Positions 34,900 through 44,182 of a DNA stretch of 64,000 nt are shown here, piece after piece. The stretch comes from Alistipes sp. (GTDB taxonomy: Bacteria > Bacteroidota > Bacteroidia > Bacteroidales > Rikenellaceae). The DNA lies in the NCBI GenBank assembly GCA_017436185.1, contig JAFSDP010000003.1, forward strand, positions 62,001-126,000. The letters are read 5' to 3'. The translations under genes and the position numbers were made by a program. Positions within the stretch are counted from its first letter, which is position 1, and every line of letters starts with the position of its first letter. The notes under the pieces are model-generated. The model was not told the DNA's origin and did no database searches. It saw only the letters and a program-made list of their open reading frames with translations.

Positions 34900-35571
34900 A
34901 TGGCATCGGAATTTGAAAAATATGCACGTGGAATGTGCGGTATCAGCTCGATGAAGTTGTATGACTTTCAGTCGATTATGAACTCTTATGTGTCGCCCAC
35001 CATCATCGAGGAGCGACAGCTCAATGTGGCTGCGATGGACGTCTTCTCGCGTTTGATGATGGATCGCATCATCTTCCTCGGCTGCCCCATCTACGACGAT
35101 GCCGCCAACATCATTCAGGCCCAGCTCCTCTTCCTCGAATCGGTCGATCCGGATAAGGACATCACCATCTACATCAACTCGCCCGGTGGCTCGGTTTCGG
35201 CCGGTCTGGGTATCTACGATACGATGCAGCTCATCAACTGCGACGTGGCCACCGTATGTACCGGTATGGCCGCCTCGATGGGTGCCGTGCTGCTGACCGC
35301 CGGTCAGGCAGGCAAGCGTTCGGCGTTGCCCCACTCGCGTGTGATGATTCACCAGCCGCTGGGTGGTGCCCAGGGTCAGGCCTCGGATATCGAGATCACG
35401 GCTCGTGAGATTTTGAAGACCAAGCGTGAGCTCTACGAGATTTTGTCGGCCCACTCGGGTGCTTCGATCGAGCAGATTGAGCGTGATGCCGATCGCGACT
35501 ATTGGCTGACGGCCCTCGAGGCCAAGAACTACGGCCTGATCGACGAGGTGCTGAGCCGTCGTGAGAAGTAA
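34900..35571 (+). CDS. clpP: ATP-dependent Clp protease proteolytic subunit
   Basis: 223 residues from ATG 34900 (an upstream start would lie within the terminator region). The catalytic triad is visible: Ser in [11 protein letters not shown], His in [10 protein letters not shown] and Asp in [26 protein letters not shown] is also conserved. Forms the two-ring barrel fed by ClpX, whose gene starts 4 bases later. The N-terminus (about 25 residues longer than the E. coli mature form) may be a propeptide. Confidence 0.96.
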   Translation: MASEFEKYARGMCGISSMKLYDFQSIMNSYVSPTIIEERQLNVAAMDVFSRLMMDRIIFLGCPIYDDAANIIQAQLLFLESVDPDKDITIYINSPGGSVSAGLGIYDTMQLINCDVATVCTGMAASMGAVLLTAGQAGKRSALPHSRVMIHQPLGGAQGQASDIEITAREILKTKRELYEILSAHSGASIEQIERDADRDYWLTALEAKNYGLIDEVLSRREK

Positions 35572-35575
35572 CACT

Positions 35576-36856
35576 ATGACACAAACCAAGACGAAAGGAC
35601 GAAACGGTGGCCCTTCGGGGGTAGATTGCTGCTGGTTCTGCGGAGCCAAGCGTAACGAGGTGGAGATTCTGTTCCAGGGTAAGAACGGAGCCAATATCTG
35701 CAATCGCTGCATCGAGAACGGCCACCGCATCCTCAACGAGGAGAGCGAGGCGATGGGCATCAAACCCCACACCGAGCCCGATAACTTTACCGCCGAGGAG
35801 CTGATGCGCCCCGCCCAGATTAAGCAGTTTCTGGATCAGTGGGTCATCGGCCAACACGAGGCCAAGCGTACGATGGCCGTAGCGGTCTATAACCACTACA
35901 AACGCCTCTTGGCCCAACCCAAGGAGGACGACATCGAGATCGATAAGTCGAACATCGTGCTGGTGGGCCCCACCGGTACGGGTAAGACGCTTATCGCCCG
36001 CACCATTGCCAAGCTGTTGAAGGTCCCCTTCACCATTGTCGATGCCACGGTGCTTACCGAGGCGGGCTATGTGGGCGAGGATGTGGAGAGCATCCTGACC
36101 CGTCTGTTGCAAGCGGCCGACTACAAGGTCGAGCAGGCCGAGCGAGGCATCGTCTTTATTGACGAGGTGGATAAAATTGCCCGCAAGAGCGACAACCCCT
36201 CCATCACGCGCGACGTGTCGGGCGAGGGTGTGCAGCAGGCCCTGCTGAAGATTTTGGAGGGCACGACGGTCAATGTGCCGCCCCAGGGGGGTAGAAAGCA
36301 CCCCGACCAGAAGTTTATTCAGGTCAATACGCGCAACATCCTCTTCATCTGTGGTGGTGCCTTCGACGGCATCGAGAAGAAGATTGCCCAGCGTCTGAAT
36401 ACCCGTGCGATGGGTTATGGTCGCCTGAAGAGCGAGCAGGTCGATCGAGACAACCTGATGAAGTATGTGATGCCGCAGGATTTGCGCTCGTTTGGCTTGA
36501 TACCGGAGTTGGTGGGTCGTCTGCCGGTGCTGACCTTTATGCACCCGCTCTCGCGCGAGGCGCTGCGCTCGATTCTCACCGAGCCGAAGAATGCCATCGT
36601 CAAGCAGTATGAGCGTCTGTTGGAGATGGATGGCGTGGAGCTGAAATTTGAAGACGAGGTGTTGGACTACATTGTCGATAAGGCGGTCGAGTTCAAACTC
36701 GGTGCCCGAGGTCTGCGCTCGATTGCCGAGGCGATTATGACCGAGGCGATGTTCGAGTTGCCGTCGAGCAACGAGAAGCGATTTGTGGTGACGTTGGACT
36801 ATGCCCGTCGCCAATTCGAGCGGGCCAACCAGGCACAACTTAAACAGATAGGATAA
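35576..36856 (+). CDS. clpX: ATP-dependent Clp protease ATPase subunit
   Basis: 426 residues from ATG 35576. Zinc-binding domain CCWFCG...CNRC (about 18-45), AAA+ core with Walker A GPTGTGKT, Walker [11 protein letters not shown] and [19 protein letters not shown], and the IGF-type ClpP loop region around [14 protein letters not shown]. Unfolds and feeds substrates to ClpP. Four bases separate it from clpP. Confidence 0.96.
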   Translation: MTQTKTKGRNGGPSGVDCCWFCGAKRNEVEILFQGKNGANICNRCIENGHRILNEESEAMGIKPHTEPDNFTAEELMRPAQIKQFLDQWVIGQHEAKRTMAVAVYNHYKRLLAQPKEDDIEIDKSNIVLVGPTGTGKTLIARTIAKLLKVPFTIVDATVLTEAGYVGEDVESILTRLLQAADYKVEQAERGIVFIDEVDKIARKSDNPSITRDVSGEGVQQALLKILEGTTVNVPPQGGRKHPDQKFIQVNTRNILFICGGAFDGIEKKIAQRLNTRAMGYGRLKSEQVDRDNLMKYVMPQDLRSFGLIPELVGRLPVLTFMHPLSREALRSILTEPKNAIVKQYERLLEMDGVELKFEDEVLDYIVDKAVEFKLGARGLRSIAEAIMTEAMFELPSSNEKRFVVTLDYARRQFERANQAQLKQIG

Positions 36857-36885
36857 ACAACAATAACTTAATACCTAAACTTTTT

Positions 36886-38916
36886 ATGGCTACTAATTCC
36901 GAATTGAAACGCATTGCCGATAACATCCGTGTGCTGTCGGCTGCAATGGTCGAAAAGGCCAAGTCGGGTCACCCCGGTGGCTCGATGGGCGGTGCCGATT
37001 TTATGGCAGTGTTCTTTACCGAGTTCCTGAACTACGATCCGAAGCGTATGGATCACCCCTACCGTGACCGTTTCTTCCTCGATCCGGGCCATATGTCGCC
37101 GATGCTCTATGCTACGTTGGCGCTGGCCGGCAACTACACGCTGGAGGATCTGAAGAACCTGCGTCAGTGGGATAGCGTGACGCCCGGTCACCCCGAGGTG
37201 GATGTGATGCGTGGCGTGGAGAACTCGTCGGGCCCGCTGGGTCAGGGTCACGCCATTGCCCTCGGTGCAGCCATTGCCGAGCGCTTTATGGTGGCTCGCT
37301 TTGGTGAGTGGATGGCTCACAAGACCTACGCCTACATTTCGGATGGTGCCGTTGAGGAGGAGATTTCGCAGGGTGTAGGCCGCATCGCCGGCCACCTGGG
37401 TCTGTCGAACTTCATTATGTACTACGACTCGAACAACATCCAGCTCTCGACCAAGGTGGACGAGGTGGATACCGAGGATGTAGAGATGAAGTACAAGGCG
37501 TGGAATTGGAACGTGCTGAAGGTGGATGGCCACAACATCGAGGAGTTGCGTGCTGCGTTGGTGGCTGCCAACCAAGAGACGGAGCGTCCGACCCTTATCA
37601 TCGGTCGCACGATTATGGGTAAGGGTGCTGTCGCTGCCGACGGCTCGTCGTTCGAGGATAAGGTTTCGACCCACGGTCAGCCGCTGTCGGCTGCCGGTGC
37701 CGACTTTGCAGGCACGATGAAGAACCTGGGTGCCGATCCCGAGAATCCGTTTGTGATTTTCGCCGAGTCGGAGGCTGTCTTTGCCGCCCGCAAGGAGGCT
37801 CTGCAGGGTTGGAGCGATGAGATTGGTGCTACGGAGAAGGCTTGGCGTTCGGAGAACAAGTCGCTGGCTGCCAAGTTGGATCGCTTCCTGAAGAACGAGC
37901 TGCCCGAGATCGACTACAAGGGCATCGAGATGAAGGCCGACGTGGCTACCCGAGCCGCTTCGGCTACGGTGCTGAGCGTCTTGGCCGACAAGGTTGAGAA
38001 CCTGGTGGTTGCTTCGGCCGACCTCTCGAACTCGGATAAGACGGATGGCTACCTGAAGAAGACGACCGCCTTCCAGAAGGGCGACTTCACGGGTAAGTTC
38101 TTCCAGGCCGGTGTTTCGGAGCTGACGATGGCCTGCGTGATGAACGGTATGGCCCTGCACGGTGGTGTGATTCCCGCCTGCGGTACCTTCTTTGTCTTCT
38201 CGGACTATATGAAGCCTGCCGTACGTCTGTCGGCCCTGATGCGCCTGCACGTGATTTATATCTGGACGCACGACTCATTCCGTGTGGGTGAGGATGGTCC
38301 TACGCACCAGCCCATCGAGCACGAGGCTCAGATTCGTCTGATGGAGCACCTGAAGAATCACCACGGTGAGCGTTCGATGGTAGTGCTTCGTCCGGCCGAT
38401 GGCGAGGAGACGGTGATGGCTTGGAAGGTGGCCCTCGAGGAGGAGCGCCCCGTAGCGCTGATTCTGTCGCGTCAGAACATCAAGACCCTGCCGACGCTGG
38501 GCAGCCTGCGCCGTGAGGAGGCTACGCAGGTGGCCAAGGGTGGCTATGTTGTGGTAGATGCTGCCAAGCCTGCTGCAGTGCTGGTGGCTACCGGTTCGGA
38601 GGTTTCGACCCTCGTGGAGGGTGCCGAGAAGCTGGCCGAGGAGGGCATCGCCGTACGCGTGGTGAATGTGCCCAGTGAGGGTCTGTTCCGCGATCAGCCC
38701 CGCTCGTACCAGGAGTCGGTACTGCCCGCAGGTCTGCCTCGCTACGGTATGACGTCGGGTCTTCCCGTGAACCTGCTCGGTCTGGTGGGTGAAAACGGCG
38801 TGATCCACGGTCTGGACCACTTCGGCTATTCGGCCCCCTACAAGGTGCTGGATGAGAAGTTCGGCTACAACGGTGCAACCGTGGCTGCCGAGGTTAAGAA
38901 GATGCTCGGCAAATAA
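36886..38916 (+). CDS. tkt: Transketolase
   Basis: 676 residues, single-chain type. SGHPGGSMGGADFMAVFF near 25-42, the TPP/metal region ISDGAVEEEISQGVGRIAGHLGL with NNIQLS, and in the second half DLSNSDKT, FEAG-like KFFQAGVSELTM and TYIWTHDS-type IYIWTHDSFRVGEDGPTHQP. Works in the non-oxidative pentose phosphate pathway. The DGA-VEEE sequence replaces the more usual DG-x-x-EG but keeps the metal-binding Asp and Asn. Starts 29 bases after clpX without its own recognisable promoter. Confidence 0.95.
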   Translation: MATNSELKRIADNIRVLSAAMVEKAKSGHPGGSMGGADFMAVFFTEFLNYDPKRMDHPYRDRFFLDPGHMSPMLYATLALAGNYTLEDLKNLRQWDSVTPGHPEVDVMRGVENSSGPLGQGHAIALGAAIAERFMVARFGEWMAHKTYAYISDGAVEEEISQGVGRIAGHLGLSNFIMYYDSNNIQLSTKVDEVDTEDVEMKYKAWNWNVLKVDGHNIEELRAALVAANQETERPTLIIGRTIMGKGAVAADGSSFEDKVSTHGQPLSAAGADFAGTMKNLGADPENPFVIFAESEAVFAARKEALQGWSDEIGATEKAWRSENKSLAAKLDRFLKNELPEIDYKGIEMKADVATRAASATVLSVLADKVENLVVASADLSNSDKTDGYLKKTTAFQKGDFTGKFFQAGVSELTMACVMNGMALHGGVIPACGTFFVFSDYMKPAVRLSALMRLHVIYIWTHDSFRVGEDGPTHQPIEHEAQIRLMEHLKNHHGERSMVVLRPADGEETVMAWKVALEEERPVALILSRQNIKTLPTLGSLRREEATQVAKGGYVVVDAAKPAAVLVATGSEVSTLVEGAEKLAEEGIAVRVVNVPSEGLFRDQPRSYQESVLPAGLPRYGMTSGLPVNLLGLVGENGVIHGLDHFGYSAPYKVLDEKFGYNGATVAAEVKKMLGK

Positions 38917-38977
38917 AGCGAAATGCCCCCCCCTGTTATACCCGTTTCGGGGTACTAATTGAGGGGATTGTATATGA

Positions 38978-39014
38978 AAAAGTGGCTATCCAATTCGGAT
39001 GGCCACTTTTGTTT
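38978..39014 (+). terminator. Bidirectional terminator between tkt and the BASS transporter
   Basis: AAAAGTGGCTATCC (38978-38991) pairs with GGATGGCCACTTTT (38997-39010) with one G-T pair, T-rich on both sides. It serves the convergent genes tkt (+) and the transporter (-). Confidence 0.8.
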
Positions 39015-39030
39015 TGCATCATTACCATTT

Positions 39031-39999
39031 TTAATCTTTAATCTTTAATTTTTCGCCTTGTTCCTTTTTATATAATAGGTAGGCGTTCACCACATTCTGC
39101 CAGATGGCAAAGAATCCGCCCGAAAGGGCCGTGATGGGCGAGAGGAAGGTGTAGCCGAGCCAGATGATGAAGACGTTGTTCTTCTGACCCAGCGCCTGAC
39201 CGCCGACCACCTGCTCGCCATATTTGAGGCCGATTTTACGCCCTACCCAGAATTGGAAGATACACCCCGCCAAGGCAATCAGTGCGATGCCCACCTGGTA
39301 GGCGACGGGCGAAGAGTCGTGCACCAAACTCTTGGTGGTAACAACGATGGCCAGCGTCAGGGTGCAGACCCAGAGGTAGAAGGCGGCATCCTTCGACGAG
39401 GCGCACAGCCGGTGGAACTTCGGCAGCAGCTTCTCGACGGCCACCGCCGCAAACAACGGAAGAATCAGCACGGGGAAGATGCGGTTGCTGATGGTCCAGA
39501 AGGCGGGGAGGAACGAGACCCCCTCCTGCGGATGGACCAACGGCAGGACCAAGGGGGCCAGGATGGCCACCACGAAGTTAATCAGCAGGGTGTAGGTCGT
39601 CACCGAGGCAGCATTGCCACCCAGCTTGACGGTGAAGACCACCGCTGCCGCCGCCGTAGGGCAGAGGAAGCAGAGCATGGCACTCTCCACCAAGATGCGT
39701 GACGGATGGTCGGGCATTACGACCAGCACCACGGCAAAGAGGGCAAAGAGCGAGATCTGGATAAGCATCGGCCACCAAAACCACCGCTTGAGCTTGAGGT
39801 CGCTCAGCTTGATTTTGCAGAACGAGAGGAAGAGCATCAGAAAGAGCAGCGTGGGCTGAATGATGGCTACGGCCTCTTCGGCCAGGTGGTAGGTTCCGTC
39901 GGGCCAGGGGAGGGCCGTAAAGAGAAAGTAGGCGGCCACGCCCACCACCATTGCAATGGGGAGGGTCCAGCGGCGCAAGATGTCGATAAAAGTGTTCAT
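39031..39999 (-). CDS. BASS-family (bile acid:sodium symporter-like) membrane transporter
   Basis: 322 residues from ATG at 39999 (the longer frame would cross the promoter box). About nine or ten hydrophobic segments; the CFLCPTAAAAVVFTVKLGGNA segment resembles the conserved discontinuous helix of the BASS fold, with GGQALGQKNNVFIIWLGYTFL in the second half. Such transporters move organic anions with sodium. Substrate unknown. A promoter box ends 5 bases before the ATG, suggesting a leaderless message. Confidence 0.72.
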   Translation of the reverse strand: MNTFIDILRRWTLPIAMVVGVAAYFLFTALPWPDGTYHLAEEAVAIIQPTLLFLMLFLSFCKIKLSDLKLKRWFWWPMLIQISLFALFAVVLVVMPDHPSRILVESAMLCFLCPTAAAAVVFTVKLGGNAASVTTYTLLINFVVAILAPLVLPLVHPQEGVSFLPAFWTISNRIFPVLILPLFAAVAVEKLLPKFHRLCASSKDAAFYLWVCTLTLAIVVTTKSLVHDSSPVAYQVGIALIALAGCIFQFWVGRKIGLKYGEQVVGGQALGQKNNVFIIWLGYTFLSPITALSGGFFAIWQNVVNAYLLYKKEQGEKLKIKD

Positions 40000-40004
40000 G
40001 GGGG

Positions 40005-40012
40005 CAAAGGTA
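40005..40012 (-). promoter_or_regulatory. -7 element of the BASS transporter gene
   Basis: TACCTTTG on the minus strand followed by five C and the ATG. The start of transcription would fall on or within a base or two of the start codon. Confidence 0.6.
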
Positions 40013-40015
40013 TAA

Positions 40016-40051
40016 AAAATGAGGATTTTCGTCATCGAAAACCCTCATTTT
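40016..40051 (-). terminator. Terminator of the DUF2147 gene abutting the next promoter
   Basis: Long hairpin: AAAATGAGGATTTTCG pairs with CGAAAACCCTCATTTT around TCAT with one mismatch. On the minus strand it is followed by a T run that leads straight into the TACCTTTG box of the next gene. Confidence 0.75.
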
Positions 40052-40069
40052 CTGCATTGAGTGATCGTA

Positions 40070-40522
40070 TTACTCGATCTTCTTCCAGTAGCGCGACAGC
40101 GAGATGGGACCCAGCGAGCCCTTCACACGCAGCGTGGCGTCGTCCTTGAACGAGCACTCCACCTTGTAGGTCTTGCCGTTGATGGGCTTATAGACCTTAC
40201 CGCCGTTCCACGCATTCTTCTTGGCGTCGTAGCTAATGCCATAGACAATGACTACCTGGTCCGAGGGGGTGTTGCGCTTGGCAGGATCGGGGTTCTTTAC
40301 GTCCATCTTGCGGCTGCCATCGGGGTTGTTCGGCTCCGAAAGCCAGATGATTTGACCCTGATAGGTGCCATCGGCGCACTTCGTGAAGCGTACCTTCGAC
40401 TGACGACCCTCCTCCTCGACGGAGTAAACACCTATGATTTTGTCGGCTGCCGACTGGGCGAAGGTGTTGGTCGTAAACAACATAACGAGCGCAAAGAGGC
40501 CCAATTTGAAGATGTTTTTCAT
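40070..40522 (-). CDS. DUF2147 periplasmic protein
   Basis: 150 residues with a signal peptide ending TNTFAQ. The remainder matches DUF2147 (PF09917): IIGVYSVEEEGRQSKVRF, GTYQGQIIWLSEPNNPDG, a central DVKNPD piece, and GKVYKPINGKTYKVECSF near the end with LRVKGSLGPISLSRYWKKI. It is a small beta-rich secreted protein of unknown function that is common in Bacteroidota. Monocistronic, with its own promoter and terminator. Confidence 0.88.
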   Translation of the reverse strand: MKNIFKLGLFALVMLFTTNTFAQSAADKIIGVYSVEEEGRQSKVRFTKCADGTYQGQIIWLSEPNNPDGSRKMDVKNPDPAKRNTPSDQVVIVYGISYDAKKNAWNGGKVYKPINGKTYKVECSFKDDATLRVKGSLGPISLSRYWKKIE

Positions 40523-40547
40523 AGCTTTGAATGTTTTGTTTTCGGTG

Positions 40548-40555
40548 CAAATATA
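40548..40555 (-). promoter_or_regulatory. -7 element of the DUF2147 gene
   Basis: TATATTTG on the minus strand, 25 bases before the start codon. Confidence 0.6.
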
Positions 40556-40648
40556 CTAAAAAAAAGGAAATATAGCACAAAATGCCCCTCGAAATGCAAA
40601 TTAAGGATATTAAAGAGCTTAACGAACTTAACGAAGAACTCTCAATAG

Positions 40649-40701
40649 CAAGTCCCCCTCCAGGGAGGGGGATTTAGGGGGTGGTCTGGTACCCCACATT
40701 G
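40649..40701. repeat. REP-like G/C palindrome, copy 1
   Basis: CCCCCTCC/GGAGGGGG palindrome, then ATTTAGGGGGTGG and, 13 bases on, CCACATTG. Repeated almost exactly at 40775-40834 with one extra G in the loop. Noncoding; part of the 507-base gap between the DUF2147 gene and metK. Confidence 0.75.
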
Positions 40702-40774
40702 AGGGGGGCGCATACCTCTGAGCGAGAAAATCGGGTTAAAATTTTGCAGTTACGGGAATTTGCCGTTCTATACT

Positions 40775-40834
40775 TCAAGTCCCCCTCCAGGGGAGGGGGA
40801 TTTAGGGGGTGGTATGGAATGCTCTTCCACATTG
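40775..40834. repeat. REP-like G/C palindrome, copy 2
   Basis: Same palindrome and G-rich tail as the copy at 40649, again followed by CCACATTG after a variable spacer. The end of this copy is the left arm of a longer inverted repeat around the metK promoter. Confidence 0.75.
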
Positions 40835-40922
40835 GGAGTGCCAACTGACTCTAATTAAAGAAAGTGCGGTAATTTTTTGCAACCTCGCTTTTTTGCCTTA
40901 TCTTTGCACTCCCAATGTGGAA
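40825..40922. repeat. 17-base perfect inverted repeat flanking the metK promoter
   Basis: TTCCACATTGGGAGTGC at 40825-40841 is the exact reverse complement of 40906-40922. The arms are separated by 64 bases that contain both promoter elements of metK; the right arm covers the predicted start of transcription and the first half of the riboswitch P1 stem. Confidence 0.85.
40876..40906 (+). promoter_or_regulatory. metK promoter
   Basis: TTTG at 40876-40879, 19-base spacer, TATCTTTG at 40899-40906: a full match to the Bacteroidota consensus. Transcription should start near 40911, directly before the riboswitch. Confidence 0.85.
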
Positions 40923-40970
40923 AGGATTTGACTGATTGCAACCACAATAAAAAATCGCTAAAACAGCTTA
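40911..40970 (+). ncRNA. SAM-II riboswitch upstream of metK
   Basis: The leader matches the SAM-II (metX-type) aptamer from memory: P1 stem GTGG (40917-40920) with CCAC (40942-40945), GATTTGAC in the loop (from 40925), ATTGCAA before the second P1 strand (40935-40941), an A-rich link, and GCTAAAA (40957-40963), the piece that forms the pseudoknot. SAM-II switches bind S-adenosylmethionine and are known from alphaproteobacteria and Bacteroidota. A T run at 40971-40976 follows at once, and metK starts 60 bases later, so repression of SAM synthase by its product is expected. Confidence 0.8.
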
Positions 40971-41029
40971 TTTTTTATCATTCAGCCTACTTTCCCATTT
41001 ATATGTTTAACCATTAAAAAACGTATCAA

Positions 41030-42331
41030 ATGGGTTTTTTATTTACCTCGGAGTCCGTTTCGGAAGGACATCCCGATAAGGTGTCGGACCAGATTTCCGA
41101 TGCTATTCTTGATGAGTTTCTGCGCCACGACCCCCAGTCGAAGGTGGCTTGCGAGACCCTCTGCACGACGGGTCTTGTGATGGTTGCCGGCGAGGTGCGT
41201 TCGGAGGCCTATGTCGATGTGCAGGAGGTTACCCGCCGTGTGATTCGCAAGATCGGCTACACGAAGAGCGAGTACCAGTTCGACTGCAACTCGTGCGGCA
41301 TTTTGTCGGCCATTCACGAGCAGTCGTCGGATATCAACCAGGGCGTAGCCCGCGAGAAGGAGGAGGAGCAGGGCGCCGGTGATCAGGGTATTATGTTCGG
41401 CTATGCCTGCAACGAGACCCGTGAGCTGATGCCCGCCACGCTGATCCTTTCGCACGTGATTTTGAAAGAGCTGGCCGACATCCGTCGCGAGGGCAAGGTG
41501 ATGTGCTACCTGCGTCCCGACTCGAAGTCGCAGGTGACCATCGAGTACGACGAAAAGACGGGCAAGCCGCTGCGTGTCCACACGATTGTGGTCTCGACGC
41601 AGCACGACGAGTTCATCCTCCCCTCGGAGAACCTTTCGGAGAAGGAGGCCGAGCAGCAGATGCAGCAGCAGATTCGTGAGGATGTGCGCACGATTCTCAT
41701 CCCCCGCGTAAAGGCTCGCCTGGAGCGTGCCAACGACAAACTCTCGGAGCTGATCGACGAGGAGTATATCCTGCACGTCAATCCGACGGGTAAGTTCGTT
41801 ATTGGCGGCCCTCACGGCGATACGGGCCTGACGGGTCGCAAGATCATTGTCGATACCTATGGTGGTCGTGGTGCCCACGGTGGTGGCGCCTTCTCGGGCA
41901 AGGACTCCTCGAAGGTGGACCGCTCGGCCGCCTATGCCGCCCGCCACATCGCCAAGAATATGGTCGCCGCAGGGGTAGCCGATGAGGTGCTTGTCGAGCT
42001 GTCGTATGCCATCGGTATCGCCGAGCCGCTGTCGGTCTATGTCAATACCTACGGCACGAAGAATGCGGCGCTGGCCGAGCTGTCGGATGGCGAGATTGCC
42101 CGCCGCATCGCTACGCTCTTCGACCTGCGTCCCCACGCCATTGTGCGCCGCTTCGGTCTGAAGAATCCCATCTTCGAGGCCACCGCTTCGTATGGCCACT
42201 TCGGCAACCGCCCCTACACCAAGACGGTCACCTGCTACGAGGGTGGCAAGCCTGTGGAGCGTGAGGTGGAGTTCTTCGGTTGGGAAAAGCTCGATATGAT
42301 TGAGCCGATCCAAAAGAGCCTGGGCCTGTAA
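41030..42331 (+). CDS. metK: S-adenosylmethionine synthase
   Basis: 433 residues. [20 protein letters not shown] at the start, [12 protein letters not shown] for the ATP loop, and [21 protein letters not shown] near 260-280 are invariant MetK blocks. It is about 50 residues longer than E. coli MetK because of an insertion around residues 170-215, typical in Bacteroidota. Makes SAM from methionine and ATP. Regulated through the SAM-II element in its leader; a terminator follows, so it stands alone. Confidence 0.97.
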   Translation: MGFLFTSESVSEGHPDKVSDQISDAILDEFLRHDPQSKVACETLCTTGLVMVAGEVRSEAYVDVQEVTRRVIRKIGYTKSEYQFDCNSCGILSAIHEQSSDINQGVAREKEEEQGAGDQGIMFGYACNETRELMPATLILSHVILKELADIRREGKVMCYLRPDSKSQVTIEYDEKTGKPLRVHTIVVSTQHDEFILPSENLSEKEAEQQMQQQIREDVRTILIPRVKARLERANDKLSELIDEEYILHVNPTGKFVIGGPHGDTGLTGRKIIVDTYGGRGAHGGGAFSGKDSSKVDRSAAYAARHIAKNMVAAGVADEVLVELSYAIGIAEPLSVYVNTYGTKNAALAELSDGEIARRIATLFDLRPHAIVRRFGLKNPIFEATASYGHFGNRPYTKTVTCYEGGKPVEREVEFFGWEKLDMIEPIQKSLGL

Positions 42332-42349
42332 GCATCAAGAGCAAAAAAA

Positions 42350-42388
42350 GAGAGGGAGTGCAACGTAAAATTTGCACTCTCTTTTTTT
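42350..42388 (+). terminator. metK terminator
   Basis: GAGGGAGTGCAA pairs with TTGCACTCTC (one bulge) around CGTAAAA, followed by seven T. Confidence 0.78.
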
Positions 42389-42506
42389 GTTTTTTGCATA
42401 CGATTTGCGTGATGCGCTACGTTTATATAGCGTAGAGAAAACCCGAAAATGCCTATGAAGCAACTTTCCACAGCTAAATAACTAATTATTCACTGAAGAA
42501 AGTCTT

Positions 42507-43991
42507 ATGAAACAGTTTTTTTTAATGCTCGGTTTGGTGGCCCTGTCGGCTGCTGCGGGCGGTGCGACGGCCTACTACGTAACGGCCAACGATAACGACA
42601 ATATCCAATACATCACCCAAGAGGTGGAGCGCAGCCCCGCGTTGGGTACCCACTTCACGGCCTACGAGGAGGGCAACTATCCCGACCTGACGTATGCGGC
42701 CGAGAATGCCGTCAAGGCGGTGGTTAATATCGAGGCGGTGCAGCAGGTGGCTGTGCCGCAGCGTGGCTACGACCCCTTCCTGGAGTTCTTCGGCATCCCT
42801 CAGGGCTACGGCCGTCAGGGGGAGCCTCGCTACCAGGAGCGTCGTGCAGGCGGCTCGGGCGTGATTATCTCGGAGGATGGCTACGTCGTGACGAACAACC
42901 ACGTGGTGGATGGAGCCACGAAGCTGCGTGTGCAGCTCAACGACGGGCGCACCTACGATGCCGAACTCATTGGTAAGGACTCGGCCACGGATATTGCCCT
43001 GCTGAAGATCGACGAGAAGGGGCTTCCTACGCTGCCCTTCGGCTCGTCGGATGCCCTGCGTCTGGGCGAGTGGGTGCTGGCCATTGGCTCGCCCTACAAC
43101 CTCCAATCGACCATCACGGCCGGTATTGTGAGTGCCAAGGCCCGTACGCTGGGTGCCCTGTCGAACGACCCCGACGACTTCTCCATCGAGTCGTTCATTC
43201 AGACCGATGCCGCCGTCAATCCCGGTAACTCGGGCGGTGCGCTGGTCAATACCCGAGGCGAGTTGGTGGGTATCAACACCCTCATTCAGTCGCAGACGGG
43301 CAGCTACATCGGCTATTCGTTTGCCGTTCCCGAGGCCATCGTAAAGAAGGTGGTGGTCGATTTGAAGCAGTATGGCGTGGTGCAGCGTGCCCTGCTCGGT
43401 ATCGGTTTTCAGGTCATCGACCAGACCTTTATCGATCGTATGGGCGAGGAGACGGGCATCAAGCAGATTGGCGGCATCTATGTCGGCTCGGTCGAGGAGG
43501 GTGGTGCCGCCTCGGAGGCAGGCATCCGCAAGGGCGACATCATTACCCACATCGACGGAGTGGCGGTGAACGACGCTGCAACGCTGCGTGAGCGCATTGC
43601 ACGCCACAGTCCGAACGATAAAGTCAAAATTTCGGTAAAAAGAGACTCTCAAACGAAACTTTTTGAGGTGACGTTGCGTAATAAAGCCGGTAAAACAGAA
43701 CTTCTCACCAAGGAGGATAGCGATGTTGCCGAGGAGCTTGGTGGCAAATTTGCCGATGCAAGCGAGCGTTTGTGCCGTGAATTGGAGATTCGTGGCGGCG
43801 TGCAGGTGACCTCGATCAAGGCCGATGGTATTTTGGCTCGGGCTCGTGTGAAGGAGGGTTTTGTGATTACCCACATCAACAACCGTGCTGTGTATGCGCT
43901 CTCCGACCTCAAGAAATTGACCGGCAAGGTGCGCTCCATCGACGGCATCTATCCCAACGGTCGCTCGGCAAGCTATGTGCTCGTTGAGTAG
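42507..43991 (+). CDS. htrA: Do-family periplasmic serine protease
   Basis: 494 residues. Signal peptide-like start (MKQFFLMLGLVALSAAAGGAT), trypsin-like domain with His in VVTNNHVVDGA, Asp in DSATDIALLKI and Ser in NPGNSGGALVN, then two PDZ domains (around 290-390 and 410-490). Acts as a chaperone/protease for misfolded envelope proteins. The 175 bases before it hold the metK terminator and overlapping small palindromes (42415-42435) that might be an operator; no clear consensus promoter was seen. Confidence 0.94.
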   Translation: MKQFFLMLGLVALSAAAGGATAYYVTANDNDNIQYITQEVERSPALGTHFTAYEEGNYPDLTYAAENAVKAVVNIEAVQQVAVPQRGYDPFLEFFGIPQGYGRQGEPRYQERRAGGSGVIISEDGYVVTNNHVVDGATKLRVQLNDGRTYDAELIGKDSATDIALLKIDEKGLPTLPFGSSDALRLGEWVLAIGSPYNLQSTITAGIVSAKARTLGALSNDPDDFSIESFIQTDAAVNPGNSGGALVNTRGELVGINTLIQSQTGSYIGYSFAVPEAIVKKVVVDLKQYGVVQRALLGIGFQVIDQTFIDRMGEETGIKQIGGIYVGSVEEGGAASEAGIRKGDIITHIDGVAVNDAATLRERIARHSPNDKVKISVKRDSQTKLFEVTLRNKAGKTELLTKEDSDVAEELGGKFADASERLCRELEIRGGVQVTSIKADGILARARVKEGFVITHINNRAVYALSDLKKLTGKVRSIDGIYPNGRSASYVLVE

Positions 43992-44030
43992 AATTGGCGA
44001 CAGAGGTTTTGTCCTAAACAGCAGAGATAA

Positions 44031-44066
44031 CGGGTGGTTGGTGTGAACCTTCCACCCGCTTTTTTT
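44031..44066 (+). terminator. htrA terminator
   Basis: CGGGTGG (44031-44037) pairs with CCACCCG (44052-44058); seven T follow after one C. Confidence 0.75.
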
Positions 44067-44182
44067 GTGCTGCGGGGTGATATATTCCGCAGGCGGACAG
44101 GCTCTCTAAATACGAAACCGGAGAAGTTGTCGTTTTATGTGGGAGGAGTAACGAGGTGAAATAATAATACTTAAATTAGAAT

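Noticed and set aside
40649..40834. Possible CRISPR repeats
   Set aside because: Only two copies, palindromic, with no uniform spacer array and no cas genes in the window.
42415..42435. Overlapping small palindromes before htrA as a sigma-E-like or CpxR-like operator
   Set aside because: The arms are only five bases and match no operator known to me, so they are mentioned only under htrA.
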